Assembly (NCBI RefSeq): GCF_005117025.1
Contig: NZ_SWCO01000006.1
Location: 1 to 64,000 of the forward strand
Origin: Alteromonas portus
GTDB lineage: Bacteria > Pseudomonadota > Gammaproteobacteria > Enterobacterales > Alteromonadaceae
Reading direction: 5' to 3'
Length of the DNA: 64,000 bases
Within the stretch, counting starts at the first letter, position 1; the number at the start of each line of letters is the position of its first letter. This document shows positions 9,555-17,149 of this stretch, in pieces. The notes under the pieces were generated by a model. The model did not search any database, was not told the DNA's origin, and saw only the letters and a list, made by a program, of their open reading frames with translations. The translations under genes and the position numbers were made by a program.

Positions 9555-9725
9555 TTAGTTCGTTAAGAACAGCATCAGTGTATAAAATGCCGCAATGACA
9601 CCAGACAACACGAATATGTAAAGAAACCCTTGTTTGCCTTGTTCCAGAGTATATTTATTGGCTTGTAAATAGCCAAACCAGAGTAGTGACAAAATAAGAG
9701 GTATTAAAACAATGATTTTTAACAC
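9555..9725 (-). CDS. Small two-helix membrane protein (56 residues), function unknown
   Basis: Found by reading the minus strand in the gap between ppiD and dapE. The frame starts at a GTG (complement of 9723-9725) with AAAGG 10-14 nt upstream, and stops at 9555. The protein begins VLKIIVLIPLILSLLWFGYL and continues with a short polar loop (QANKYTLEQGKQG). A second hydrophobic segment follows (FLYIFVLSGVIAAFYTLML), then a short LTN tail. The two-helix hairpin with a charged loop looks like a genuine membrane protein rather than chance. I do not recognise a named family. It is convergent with ppiD. Confidence 0.6.
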   Translation of the reverse strand: MLKIIVLIPLILSLLWFGYLQANKYTLEQGKQGFLYIFVLSGVIAAFYTLMLFLTN

Positions 9726-9803
9726 AGCAATGCCTTTATGTAAGTTATGTTCTAGTTATGACAACGCGTGTTGATTTAGACAAATCTTAACGAGCCAGTC
9801 CCA

Positions 9804-9817
9804 GTTGCTATAGCAAC
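9804..9817. repeat. Perfect 14-bp palindrome upstream of dapE
   Basis: GTTGCTATAGCAAC is fully self-complementary and lies about 145 nt before dapE, between it and the divergent small membrane-protein gene. It is a possible operator; nothing else supports it. Confidence 0.35.
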
Positions 9818-9962
9818 CATTGTTGCCTTCCTCGCCGCCACCCTTTTGCATTATAAGTTTCAAGCTACTTAACCTGCTGTAATGGCATTGTCGTAAATCT
9901 GTTATTAGCGTGTCACTTTACATTTGTGTAATAGACCCATATTTCATAAAGGTTTTTTACGC

Positions 9963-11135
9963 ATGTCAATCCATCCTTTAACTATAGCGCCAGCTCGCAG
10001 TATTCATTTTGCCGAAGTGCTAATGGCAAGAGCGTCGATTACCCCAAAGGACGCGGGTTGCCAAAGTTACCTGATGTACAAGCTCGAAAAACTTGGTTTT
10101 TCCTGTGAAAATCACACAATTAATGGTGTGAGTAACCTCGTCGCTAGATGGGGGCAGGGCCCGAATCATTTTGCATTTAGCGGCCATACTGATGTTGTGC
10201 CCCCAGGCCCACTTGATAAGTGGAAGTCACCGCCATTTAGCCCTGTAATTAGCCAAAATAAACTATATGGACGTGGTGCTGCTGATATGAAAACAGGTAT
10301 CGCTGCCATGCTCGCGGCAACAGAGCGCACCATTGATTTTCTAGATGGCAGTAAAGTTTCTTTCTGGTGGCTAATCACCAGTGATGAAGAAGGGGAAGCT
10401 GAGTGGGGCTCTAAATGGATAGCTGAATATTTAGCATCTAAAAATATTAAGCTTGATATGTGCCTAGTAGGTGAACCTTCTGCATCTGCAACAACCGGCG
10501 ATACTATCAAGATTGGCCGCAGGGGCTCACTTTCAGGCACTATTCATATTACAGGAAAGCAAGGCCATGTGGCCTACCCAAAGACAGCGGTGAATGCTAT
10601 TCATAAAGCAAGTAACGTGATTAACGCGTTAACACAGCACCCGTTTGATAAGGGGAGTGATGACTTTCCTGGCACCACGCTTCAAATAACACACATGGAT
10701 ACGGGAAGCTTCACCGATAACATAGTGCCCAGTGCCGTTCGTGTAGAGTTTAATGTTAGATATTCATGGCAGTTTGACCAGAAAGGTTTATCAACATTGC
10801 TACGCAGTATTATCAATAGCGTTGATCCAGAAGCCCAAGTGAGCTTTTCAAGACCCTGTGAAGCTTACTTAAGCAAACCCAAGAGCAATGCAGAGCACTG
10901 CTTAATTGCTTGTGTAGAAAAGGCGATAAAAGGCGCCACAGGTCGTTATCCTGTGGTCAGCACATCTGGTGGTACTTCAGATGGGCGCTTTTTTGCAAGT
11001 GAGCACACACAAGTGGTTGAAGTAGGTGTGCCAAATACCACCATTCATCAAATAAACGAGCATATTCATGTGTCTGACTTGCTTACCCTTGAAGATATCT
11101 ATACCGATATTCTTAAATGTGTTGGCGGTCGATAA
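9963..11135 (+). CDS. dapE: Succinyl-diaminopimelate desuccinylase
   Basis: A 390-residue M20-family zinc hydrolase that releases succinate from N-succinyl-LL-diaminopimelate in the lysine and peptidoglycan precursor pathway. Metal and catalytic motifs are visible: FSGHTDVVP (His75), YGRGAADMK (Asp108) and TSDEEGEAEWG (acidic pair 142-143). The C-terminal TSGGTSDGRFF and a final histidine-containing HQINEH are also present. The ATG at 9963 is preferred over an open frame 13 codons upstream because AAAGG lies at a suitable distance and it matches the family N-terminus. Confidence 0.93.
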   Translation: MSIHPLTIAPARSIHFAEVLMARASITPKDAGCQSYLMYKLEKLGFSCENHTINGVSNLVARWGQGPNHFAFSGHTDVVPPGPLDKWKSPPFSPVISQNKLYGRGAADMKTGIAAMLAATERTIDFLDGSKVSFWWLITSDEEGEAEWGSKWIAEYLASKNIKLDMCLVGEPSASATTGDTIKIGRRGSLSGTIHITGKQGHVAYPKTAVNAIHKASNVINALTQHPFDKGSDDFPGTTLQITHMDTGSFTDNIVPSAVRVEFNVRYSWQFDQKGLSTLLRSIINSVDPEAQVSFSRPCEAYLSKPKSNAEHCLIACVEKAIKGATGRYPVVSTSGGTSDGRFFASEHTQVVEVGVPNTTIHQINEHIHVSDLLTLEDIYTDILKCVGGR

Positions 11136-11209
11136 TAACTTCTGATATTCCCTTTTTTCGGAAAGAAGCAAATTAGAAAAAAGAAGAATGGAAAGCACTA
11201 GCGTTGAAG

Positions 11210-11234
11210 AAAGGAGCGTTTATCAGACGCTCCC
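11210..11234 (-). terminator. Terminator of the olsF-like gene, in the convergent gap with dapE
   Basis: GGAGCGT (11213-11219) pairs with ACGCTCC (11227-11233). Read on the minus strand it is followed by TTTCTTC, so it mainly serves the minus-strand gene. Confidence 0.6.
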
Positions 11235-11240
11235 TCTTGC

Positions 11241-12959
11241 TTAGGCTGTGGCTTTAAGCTGAATGTCGGTTAGGTAGCGCTTACGCTTTTTCTCGGTAAG
11301 CGTTTGCATATCAACCACTACTAAACCATCAATACAGTCGTTAAAATCTGGGTCTACATTAAAACCTAAAAACGCCACCCCGCCGTCTTTAGCTACTTCA
11401 GAGTATTGCTTGTACAGTGTTGGTACGTTTACGCCCATGTTAGCGAGTAAGTGCTTCAACTGCGTGAATTCAGCCTTGTAATCATTCCCTGTAAACTGAT
11501 GCAGGGCATCGTTCGTCATTTGATAAGGACGCTTACAAGTCGCTTCGCCAAACTTGGCAGGAAAATAGGTAGAATAGAATTGTACCAATAAATCTTTAGC
11601 GGGTTCAGGATAGGCGTTACTGAGTGACACCGCACCGAAAAGATAGCGATACTTTGGATAGCGGCTTAAAAATGCCCCAATACCAAACCACAAATAATCT
11701 AAGCTGCGTTTTCCCCAGTAGCGAGGCTGTACAAAGCTTCGCCCCAACTCTAAGCCTTCCTTGAAAAGTTTATCGTTGTTCTTTCCGTAATTAAATAACG
11801 TGGCAGAGTAGAGCCCGGTAGGATGATCTTGCGCTGTCAGAAGTTCAGCATCGCCAAAGCGATAGGCGCCTACAATTTCCAAATCGTTGTCATCCCAAAG
11901 CACAAGGTGATAATAGTGGGAATCGTACTGATCGATGTCTCTACGTTTATTAGTGCCTTCGCCCACAGCTCGAAACGCCACCTCACGCAGGCGGCCAATC
12001 TCTCGCATTATCGGTGAGCAGCTTTTGTGTTGGTAAAGGTAAATAGACTTTCCGTCGCCAGTTTCACCTAAATGTTCGCAATCTCGCATAGCGCGGGCCA
12101 GTTCTTTTCTGTCTTCTGGCATGGCAATGGAAGCCTGTGTTTCAAATACGCCTTTTTTGTTGCTGCCAATGCGATACAAGTGGCGCTTAAACAGCTTTAC
12201 TTGTTCTTTTAGCGGTATATTGGTTTGTTGGTATGCCTCAAATGGGATAAGTTCACCAATGCGCATTGGTAAGTGCTTTTTGCGCTGCTTGAACATTTCT
12301 TTTACCAGCAGTGCGGTAGCCAATGGTTTGTATACCATGGACACGCCGTAAAAAAGCGGGCTATTTTTAGCATCAATATAGACGGGTAAAATTGGCGACT
12401 TTGCCTGCCTTGCAATGCGTAAAAAACCAGTGTGCCAACGTGTGTCGCGCACACCTTGTGGCCGTAATCGAGAGACTTCTCCAGCGGGGAAAATTAATAT
12501 GGCGCCATCGCTGTTAAGGTGTTTTTGAATTGCCGACAAATGCTGTTTCGGCGTGCCTCCCTGCATGTTGTTTACAGGTAACAGCATATCGTGAAGCGGT
12601 TCAATGGCCATAAGCATTTCATTAGCAACCACCTTTAAGTCGTGACGTACTTCACTAACTAGCTTTATAAGCGCAAGAGCATCGAGTGATCCAATAGGGT
12701 GATTCGCAATGATCACCACTCTCCCTTCACTTGGAATACGTTCTTTTTCTACATCGCGGGTGGAGTAGCTGATATTGAAATATTCCAGTACTTGCTCTAC
12801 GAAATCGATGTCCTCATAGTGTGGATAGGTTTCACCAAATTCGGTAATTTCACGTTCATGGAGTAGGTGCCTTAAAACGAAAGACAGCGACTTAAATAGA
12901 ATGGGGTTGTTCGCTACTTGAGGGTAATGCTTGTTCAGTACGTCGTTTACAGTAAACAT
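11241..12959 (-). CDS. Two-domain acyltransferase resembling ornithine-lipid synthase OlsF
   Basis: A 572-residue protein. The N-terminal half (about 60-260) is a PlsC/lysophospholipid acyltransferase-type domain. It carries NHPIGSLD at 86-93 (the NHPxGxxD variant of the acyltransferase motif) and a FPAGEVSRLRPQG block. The C-terminal half (about 310-500) resembles OlsB/hemolysin-type N-acyltransferases (IGRLREVAFRAVGEGT, then YDSHYYHLVLWDDNDLEIVGAYR). This domain pair is the layout of bifunctional OlsF, which makes ornithine lipids. The assignment is inference; it could be another GNAT/PlsC fusion. The ATG at 12959 is chosen over one 23 codons upstream, which has no ribosome binding site. 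Confidence 0.7.
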   Translation of the reverse strand: MFTVNDVLNKHYPQVANNPILFKSLSFVLRHLLHEREITEFGETYPHYEDIDFVEQVLEYFNISYSTRDVEKERIPSEGRVVIIANHPIGSLDALALIKLVSEVRHDLKVVANEMLMAIEPLHDMLLPVNNMQGGTPKQHLSAIQKHLNSDGAILIFPAGEVSRLRPQGVRDTRWHTGFLRIARQAKSPILPVYIDAKNSPLFYGVSMVYKPLATALLVKEMFKQRKKHLPMRIGELIPFEAYQQTNIPLKEQVKLFKRHLYRIGSNKKGVFETQASIAMPEDRKELARAMRDCEHLGETGDGKSIYLYQHKSCSPIMREIGRLREVAFRAVGEGTNKRRDIDQYDSHYYHLVLWDDNDLEIVGAYRFGDAELLTAQDHPTGLYSATLFNYGKNNDKLFKEGLELGRSFVQPRYWGKRSLDYLWFGIGAFLSRYPKYRYLFGAVSLSNAYPEPAKDLLVQFYSTYFPAKFGEATCKRPYQMTNDALHQFTGNDYKAEFTQLKHLLANMGVNVPTLYKQYSEVAKDGGVAFLGFNVDPDFNDCIDGLVVVDMQTLTEKKRKRYLTDIQLKATA

Positions 12960-13074
12960 AGAACCTGTTTCTCTTCCGGTTTTGGCGAACAATAGCAGGG
13001 CAATGTGACGTTTTTCACACAGTTTCATGGCAGTTATTTGACAGTGTTAAAATATTGTAACTAAGGTCTGTTGG

Positions 13075-13114
13075 CTTCGATGTGCAGCAGGTTCGATGTA
13101 CAGCAGGTTCGATG
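13075..13114. repeat. Short tandem repeat, 16-bp unit, 2.5 copies
   Basis: Units at 13075-13090, 13091-13106 and a partial copy at 13107-13114. The unit is GTTCGATGTACAGCAG, and the first copy differs at two positions. It lies in the gap upstream of the OlsF-like gene. Confidence 0.7.
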
Positions 13115-13175
13115 GGGCATCGTCTTTACAGATGGGATTGAAATAAACTTGTCTGTTGCTAAATAGAAGAGGTCA

Positions 13176-13197
13176 GGGGCTGTTATAGCCCCTTTTT
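13176..13197 (+). terminator. Plus-strand intrinsic terminator with no annotated gene in front of it
   Basis: GGGGCT pairs with AGCCCC around GTTAT and is followed by TTTTT on the plus strand. On the minus strand the hairpin is followed by TGACCTC, so it cannot be a normal terminator for the minus-strand gene ending at 13209. The nearest plus-strand gene is dapE, 2 kb upstream. Confidence 0.65.
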
Positions 13198-13208
13198 GTG
13201 CAATTCTA

Positions 13209-14006
13209 TTATGCTGCTTTAGAGCGAGAGGTTTTGGTCGTTATAGACGTTACGCTAGCAGACTCTAGTGAATCAAGGTAATGGATTAGTGAGAGATTAC
13301 CGTTCATGTCTTCACTCAATGCACTGCAGTTCTCTATCCAGTCACCATCGTTAATATAGTGAATACCGTTTTCAAAACTGCTTTCAGGATGGTGAATATG
13401 GCCACACACTACACCATCAAGTCCCATTTCATCGGCGCGCCTACAGCATGCCTCTCGATAACGAGCAATGGCTTCATTCGCACCCTTAATGTGCTTTTTA
13501 ATATAGCCTGCAAGTGACCAGTATTCGCGCTTGCGCCAGGCGCGTAGGCGATTAAACTCTCTATTTAGAAAAAGCAAAAGGTCGTAACCTTTATCGCCAA
13601 TCCATGCATGGAATTTGCCCATAGTCACATCGCCATCGAACTGATCGCCATGTAAGACTAAATAACGCTTCCCTTGTGCGGTGGTGTGAACCAACTCTCG
13701 CTCTATTTCTATATCACCGAAGGCCATACCAGAATAAGACTGAATTGGCTCATCGTGGTTTCCGGGCAGGTACACCACACGGGTGCCTTCCTGACTCATT
13801 TGCATGAATTTATGCATGACTTGATTGTGCGCCTTTGGCCAGCGAAATTGTTTGGACATTTGCCACATATCAACAATATCACCCACCAAATAGAGGGTAT
13901 CTACGGTTATGCTATCCAGAAAGGAAAGTAAGTATTCAGCTTTGCAGTCGCGATTTCCCAAATGGATATCTGAAAGCCAAAGCGTACGATAGTGTGTCTT
14001 TTTCAT
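13209..14006 (-). CDS. LpxH-like metallophosphoesterase
   Basis: A 265-residue calcineurin-like phosphoesterase. The five metal-site motifs are present in order: DIHLG (13-17), GDIVDMW, GNHDE, HGDQFD and GHIHHPE. This resembles UDP-2,3-diacylglucosamine hydrolase (LpxH) of lipid A synthesis and its wider family. The protein is about 25 residues longer than typical E. coli LpxH and has a basic, Arg-rich middle (FNRLRAWRKREYW). It may act on another phospholipid-type substrate. The ATG has GGAAA about 8 nt upstream. It lies 250 nt upstream of the OlsF-like acyltransferase on the same strand, suggesting a lipid-related role. Confidence 0.75.
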   Translation of the reverse strand: MKKTHYRTLWLSDIHLGNRDCKAEYLLSFLDSITVDTLYLVGDIVDMWQMSKQFRWPKAHNQVMHKFMQMSQEGTRVVYLPGNHDEPIQSYSGMAFGDIEIERELVHTTAQGKRYLVLHGDQFDGDVTMGKFHAWIGDKGYDLLLFLNREFNRLRAWRKREYWSLAGYIKKHIKGANEAIARYREACCRRADEMGLDGVVCGHIHHPESSFENGIHYINDGDWIENCSALSEDMNGNLSLIHYLDSLESASVTSITTKTSRSKAA

Positions 14007-14109
14007 AGCGGTTTTCCAAAGCGATGCCTTGGACCATCACTATAGGTTTGCAAATTGACACTACCGTGACGCTTGCTTGACCATTGTGTTACAGCAACAT
14101 AAATACGCG

Positions 14110-15015
14110 CTATAACTCCAACTTATTCGCCACTTCTAAAAGCTTATCCCGCATCCATACATTCACTAAATCCTCATCAGCGTGTCTGTGCCAGTACATG
14201 TGCACGGGGAGTGGGGGGACGTCAAATGGAAGGGGCAGAATTTCGATATCGAATTTATTACTGAATTGTTGGGCGAATCGCGTTGGCATGGTCAGCAAAA
14301 GATCGCATTGGCTAACCACGTTAACAGCGGCAAAGTAGTGTTCACACTGCAATGCGATGTTGCGATGTAAATTGTGCTGAGCAAGGGCTAGATCTACTGT
14401 ATCTAATTTTGAGTCTTTTAAAGACACAAGCGCATGCTGTGCAACTGAGTAGTTTTTAATACTGGGGCTTTCTACGTAGCTATTGCTAGGCGCGCATACC
14501 ACGACAAACGTTTCTTCGCAGATAAACTGAGAGCAAATGTCACGGCTGGTTGGAACTAACGCGTCAATTACGATATCAAGCTCTTTAGCGGCTAGTGCGG
14601 GAGCAAGCTCGGGCCAGGTAACCTGCCTGCTATTCACCGTGATATTAGGAGTATGTTTAACAAGCTCAGGAATAAGTACCGGAAAAAATATAGATTCTAA
14701 AATATCTCGTAAACCAAGGTTCATCTGACGAGGTTTATCACTTATATCAAAGCTCACTTCGCCTTTTAACGTGCTTTCAAGGGTTTCTATTGATTTCACA
14801 ACCGATGTAATAATGCCTTGGCAAAATGGGGTAGGCACGACTTGTCGCCCATGACGAATAAACAGCGGGTCATCAAATTTCTCTCGCAGGCGACCTAAGG
14901 CATGACTCACTGCAGGCTGAGTAATATGCAGTGCGTTGGCGGCTTTTGTAATGCTGCCGTGCTCGTAGACCGCGCGTAGCACAACAAATAAATTTAGGTC
15001 TAATTTTCCATGCAT
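14110..15015 (-). CDS. LysR-family transcriptional regulator
   Basis: A 301-residue regulator of standard length. The N-terminal winged helix-turn-helix is at about 5-65 (SITKAANALHITQPAVSHALGRLREKF), followed by a periplasmic-binding-like effector domain. It is divergent from the BASS transporter operon starting at 15120, with a 104-nt gap containing an inverted repeat. That is the standard arrangement for a LysR protein controlling the neighbouring operon and itself. The effector is unknown; by context it would be the transported or degraded compound. Confidence 0.93.
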   Translation of the reverse strand: MHGKLDLNLFVVLRAVYEHGSITKAANALHITQPAVSHALGRLREKFDDPLFIRHGRQVVPTPFCQGIITSVVKSIETLESTLKGEVSFDISDKPRQMNLGLRDILESIFFPVLIPELVKHTPNITVNSRQVTWPELAPALAAKELDIVIDALVPTSRDICSQFICEETFVVVCAPSNSYVESPSIKNYSVAQHALVSLKDSKLDTVDLALAQHNLHRNIALQCEHYFAAVNVVSQCDLLLTMPTRFAQQFSNKFDIEILPLPFDVPPLPVHMYWHRHADEDLVNVWMRDKLLEVANKLEL

Positions 15016-15020
15016 ATTAT

Positions 15021-15036
15021 TTATGGGTTTCCATAA
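15021..15036. promoter_or_regulatory. Possible LysR operator
   Basis: TTATGG and CCATAA form an inverted repeat with a 4-nt centre, and the flanks are also AT-symmetric. It lies 6 nt from the regulator's start codon in the divergent gap. A site overlapping the regulator's own leader would suit LysR autorepression. Confidence 0.4.
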
Positions 15037-15119
15037 TAAGGCATCATTTTTATTTATTGTTAAACAGGGTACACTGGCTTAAATGTTAATAAAAGGTTTC
15101 TTTTGTAAGGGGCGTGTGC

Positions 15120-16001
15120 ATGCAGGCATCTGTACTTACCGAGGTGTTGTTACCTCTCGCTTTGGCATTTGTTATGTTTGGTATGGGGCTAACGCTAACT
15201 CTTGCTGACTTTGCCCGGCTACTTAAAGCACCTAGAGCAGTGGTAACGGGTTTTGTAGGGCAAATTATAGTGCTGCCTTTGTTGGCGCTAGGACTATGTT
15301 TTGCTTTTAGTCTACCCGATTATATTGCGGTTGGCGTTATGGTTTTAGCGGCATGCCCAGGCGGCACGACCAGTAATTTAATCAGTCACATTGCAAAAGC
15401 AAATCTAGCCCTTTCAGTAAGCTTAACCGCTATCTCTACTATTGCTTGTGTATTTACAACGCCGTTTATTATTCAATTCGCTATTGATTATTTTGTCAAA
15501 GAAAACGCGCCAGACTTTTCTATTATCCAAACCGTGATAGGACTCGTCGGTGTATCGATTTTACCGGTCATTTTAGGTATGACAATTCGCCGCTTTAATA
15601 GAGCTTTCGCCACTAAAACTGAGCATTTCTTTCGGCAATTTTCCATGTACTTCATGTTGCTCATGATAGTGGGCGTGCTGGTTTCAGAAAGAAACAATTT
15701 AGCCGCGTCCTTTGAAAGCGCGTTTTTGGTTTGCTTAACGTTAAACTTATCATCGGTATTGTTAGGGCTCGGGCTTGCTAAGCTATCAAACCTAGCATTT
15801 AAAGACTCTCTCACGCTGGCTATTGAAATAGGCGTGCAAAACGCAGCACTTGCAATGCTGATATGCATAACCTTTTTAAATGCGCCTGATTACGCGATCG
15901 CACCTGGTGTATACGGCATAGCGATGTACATTGGGCCCGCACTATTGGCCCTGTGGGCAAAACGAAAAATGCGTAACGAACAACTTTCAGTGCCATTGTA
16001 A
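15120..16001 (+). CDS. BASS-family sodium-dependent organic anion transporter
   Basis: A 293-residue inner-membrane protein with about nine or ten hydrophobic segments and the BASS signatures. These are the early GMGLTL segment, the VGVMVLAACPGGTTSNLISH motif near residue 75-95, and EIGVQNAALAMLI late in the protein. Family members import bile acids, pantoate, pyruvate or other carboxylates with sodium. The substrate cannot be read here. The ATG at 15120 is chosen because AAGGGG lies 8-13 nt upstream; an in-frame GTG two codons earlier is too close. First gene of the operon divergent from the LysR gene. Confidence 0.88.
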   Translation: MQASVLTEVLLPLALAFVMFGMGLTLTLADFARLLKAPRAVVTGFVGQIIVLPLLALGLCFAFSLPDYIAVGVMVLAACPGGTTSNLISHIAKANLALSVSLTAISTIACVFTTPFIIQFAIDYFVKENAPDFSIIQTVIGLVGVSILPVILGMTIRRFNRAFATKTEHFFRQFSMYFMLLMIVGVLVSERNNLAASFESAFLVCLTLNLSSVLLGLGLAKLSNLAFKDSLTLAIEIGVQNAALAMLICITFLNAPDYAIAPGVYGIAMYIGPALLALWAKRKMRNEQLSVPL

Positions 16002-16029
16002 AAGATAGAATTAGTTTGATTAGTTAGTT

Positions 16030-16043
16030 GAGTTGGCCAACTC
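16030..16043. repeat. 14-bp perfect palindrome between the BASS and SDR genes
   Basis: GAGTTGGCCAACTC is fully self-complementary, 29 nt after the BASS stop. There is no loop, so it is more likely a protein site than an RNA hairpin. Confidence 0.35.
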
Positions 16044-16146
16044 TAGAGCGCAATTAATTATTGATAAAGCGGTGAATACTGAAAGAGCAACTAAACATAA
16101 ACGCCGACACAAAAATAGTGAAACAAAAATAGTTAGGAAACACAAC

Positions 16147-16977
16147 ATGCGCGTATTAATTACCGGTGGCGCTACTGGCTTAGGTCAGGCCATTGCCCTT
16201 AAGTGGGCCGAAAAGTGGGCAAGCAAAGAAGATGAGATAGCTATTTGTATTGCCGACATTAACCAAGAAAGAGGCGATGAAACGGTAAATACGCTAATTG
16301 CCCAAGGTGCGAATGCTTTCTACATACACTGCGATATAACCACTAACAGTGATGTTCAAACGTTAGCGAACACCTTGGAAACTCGCTGGGGCGGCGTTGA
16401 CTACGTATTTAATAATGCAGGTGTCGCTACGGGTGGTAGCCTTCTGGATGAGGACATTGAGCAGTGGCAGTGGGTGTTTGATATTAACCTGTTAGGCATG
16501 GTGAGAGTCAGTCGTGCACTTTTACCGTTAATGCGAGAGCATGGCGGTGGCTATTTCATAAATATTGCATCACAAGCAGGGCTAACGCCTATTCCTTATA
16601 TGGGAAGTTATAACGCGGTTAAAGCCGCTGTGGTGTCGTTTTCTGAAACTATGAAGCTGGAATTAGCGCCTGACAATATTGACGTTAGTGTAGTTTGTCC
16701 AAGCTTCTTTAAAACGAATTTAGATGAGTCGATGCGTAGCAGCAACGCTGCGTCGCACAAGATGCTTAATAAATTCTTTGCCAAAGCAGACATGACGAAA
16801 GAAGAAGTGGCCGAGTCCATATTTCAGCAAGTCGATAAAAAGCAGTTTCTTATTCTTACCCATAAACTGGGTAAACGCGCTTTCCTGTTAAAGAAGCTGC
16901 TGCCAACCCAGCGTTATATAAAAAATATGCTCAATCAAACGAAGATGATGAAGCGTGCAATGGAAAAGCAAATTTAA
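16147..16977 (+). CDS. Short-chain dehydrogenase/reductase (SDR)
   Basis: A 276-residue Rossmann-fold oxidoreductase. The nucleotide-binding GGATGLGQ motif is at residues 7-14, NNAG at about 90, and the catalytic Tyr-Lys pair in YMGSYNAVKAA near 160. The C-terminus is basic and extended (LLPTQRYIKNMLNQTKMMKR). The open frame runs 38 codons further upstream, but the ATG at 16147 follows AGGA at a suitable distance and starts directly with the Rossmann strand. The substrate is unknown. The operon context suggests oxidation of a hydroxy group on a transported acid. Confidence 0.85.
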   Translation: MRVLITGGATGLGQAIALKWAEKWASKEDEIAICIADINQERGDETVNTLIAQGANAFYIHCDITTNSDVQTLANTLETRWGGVDYVFNNAGVATGGSLLDEDIEQWQWVFDINLLGMVRVSRALLPLMREHGGGYFINIASQAGLTPIPYMGSYNAVKAAVVSFSETMKLELAPDNIDVSVVCPSFFKTNLDESMRSSNAASHKMLNKFFAKADMTKEEVAESIFQQVDKKQFLILTHKLGKRAFLLKKLLPTQRYIKNMLNQTKMMKRAMEKQI

Positions 16978-17149
16978 AGCAAAATTAGGTAAAACGGAAA
17001 CGCGTTCACCTGTGTTTGTCGCCAAGCTATCTGAAGATAATTGTCGAGCTGCTCTTGTACAGGCACAAACAGAAGTATCTTCTAGCCAAAGATTGTGAGT
17101 AAGCACTTTGAATAGGCCCTTTGAAACAGAATTACAAGAAGAATGAGAT

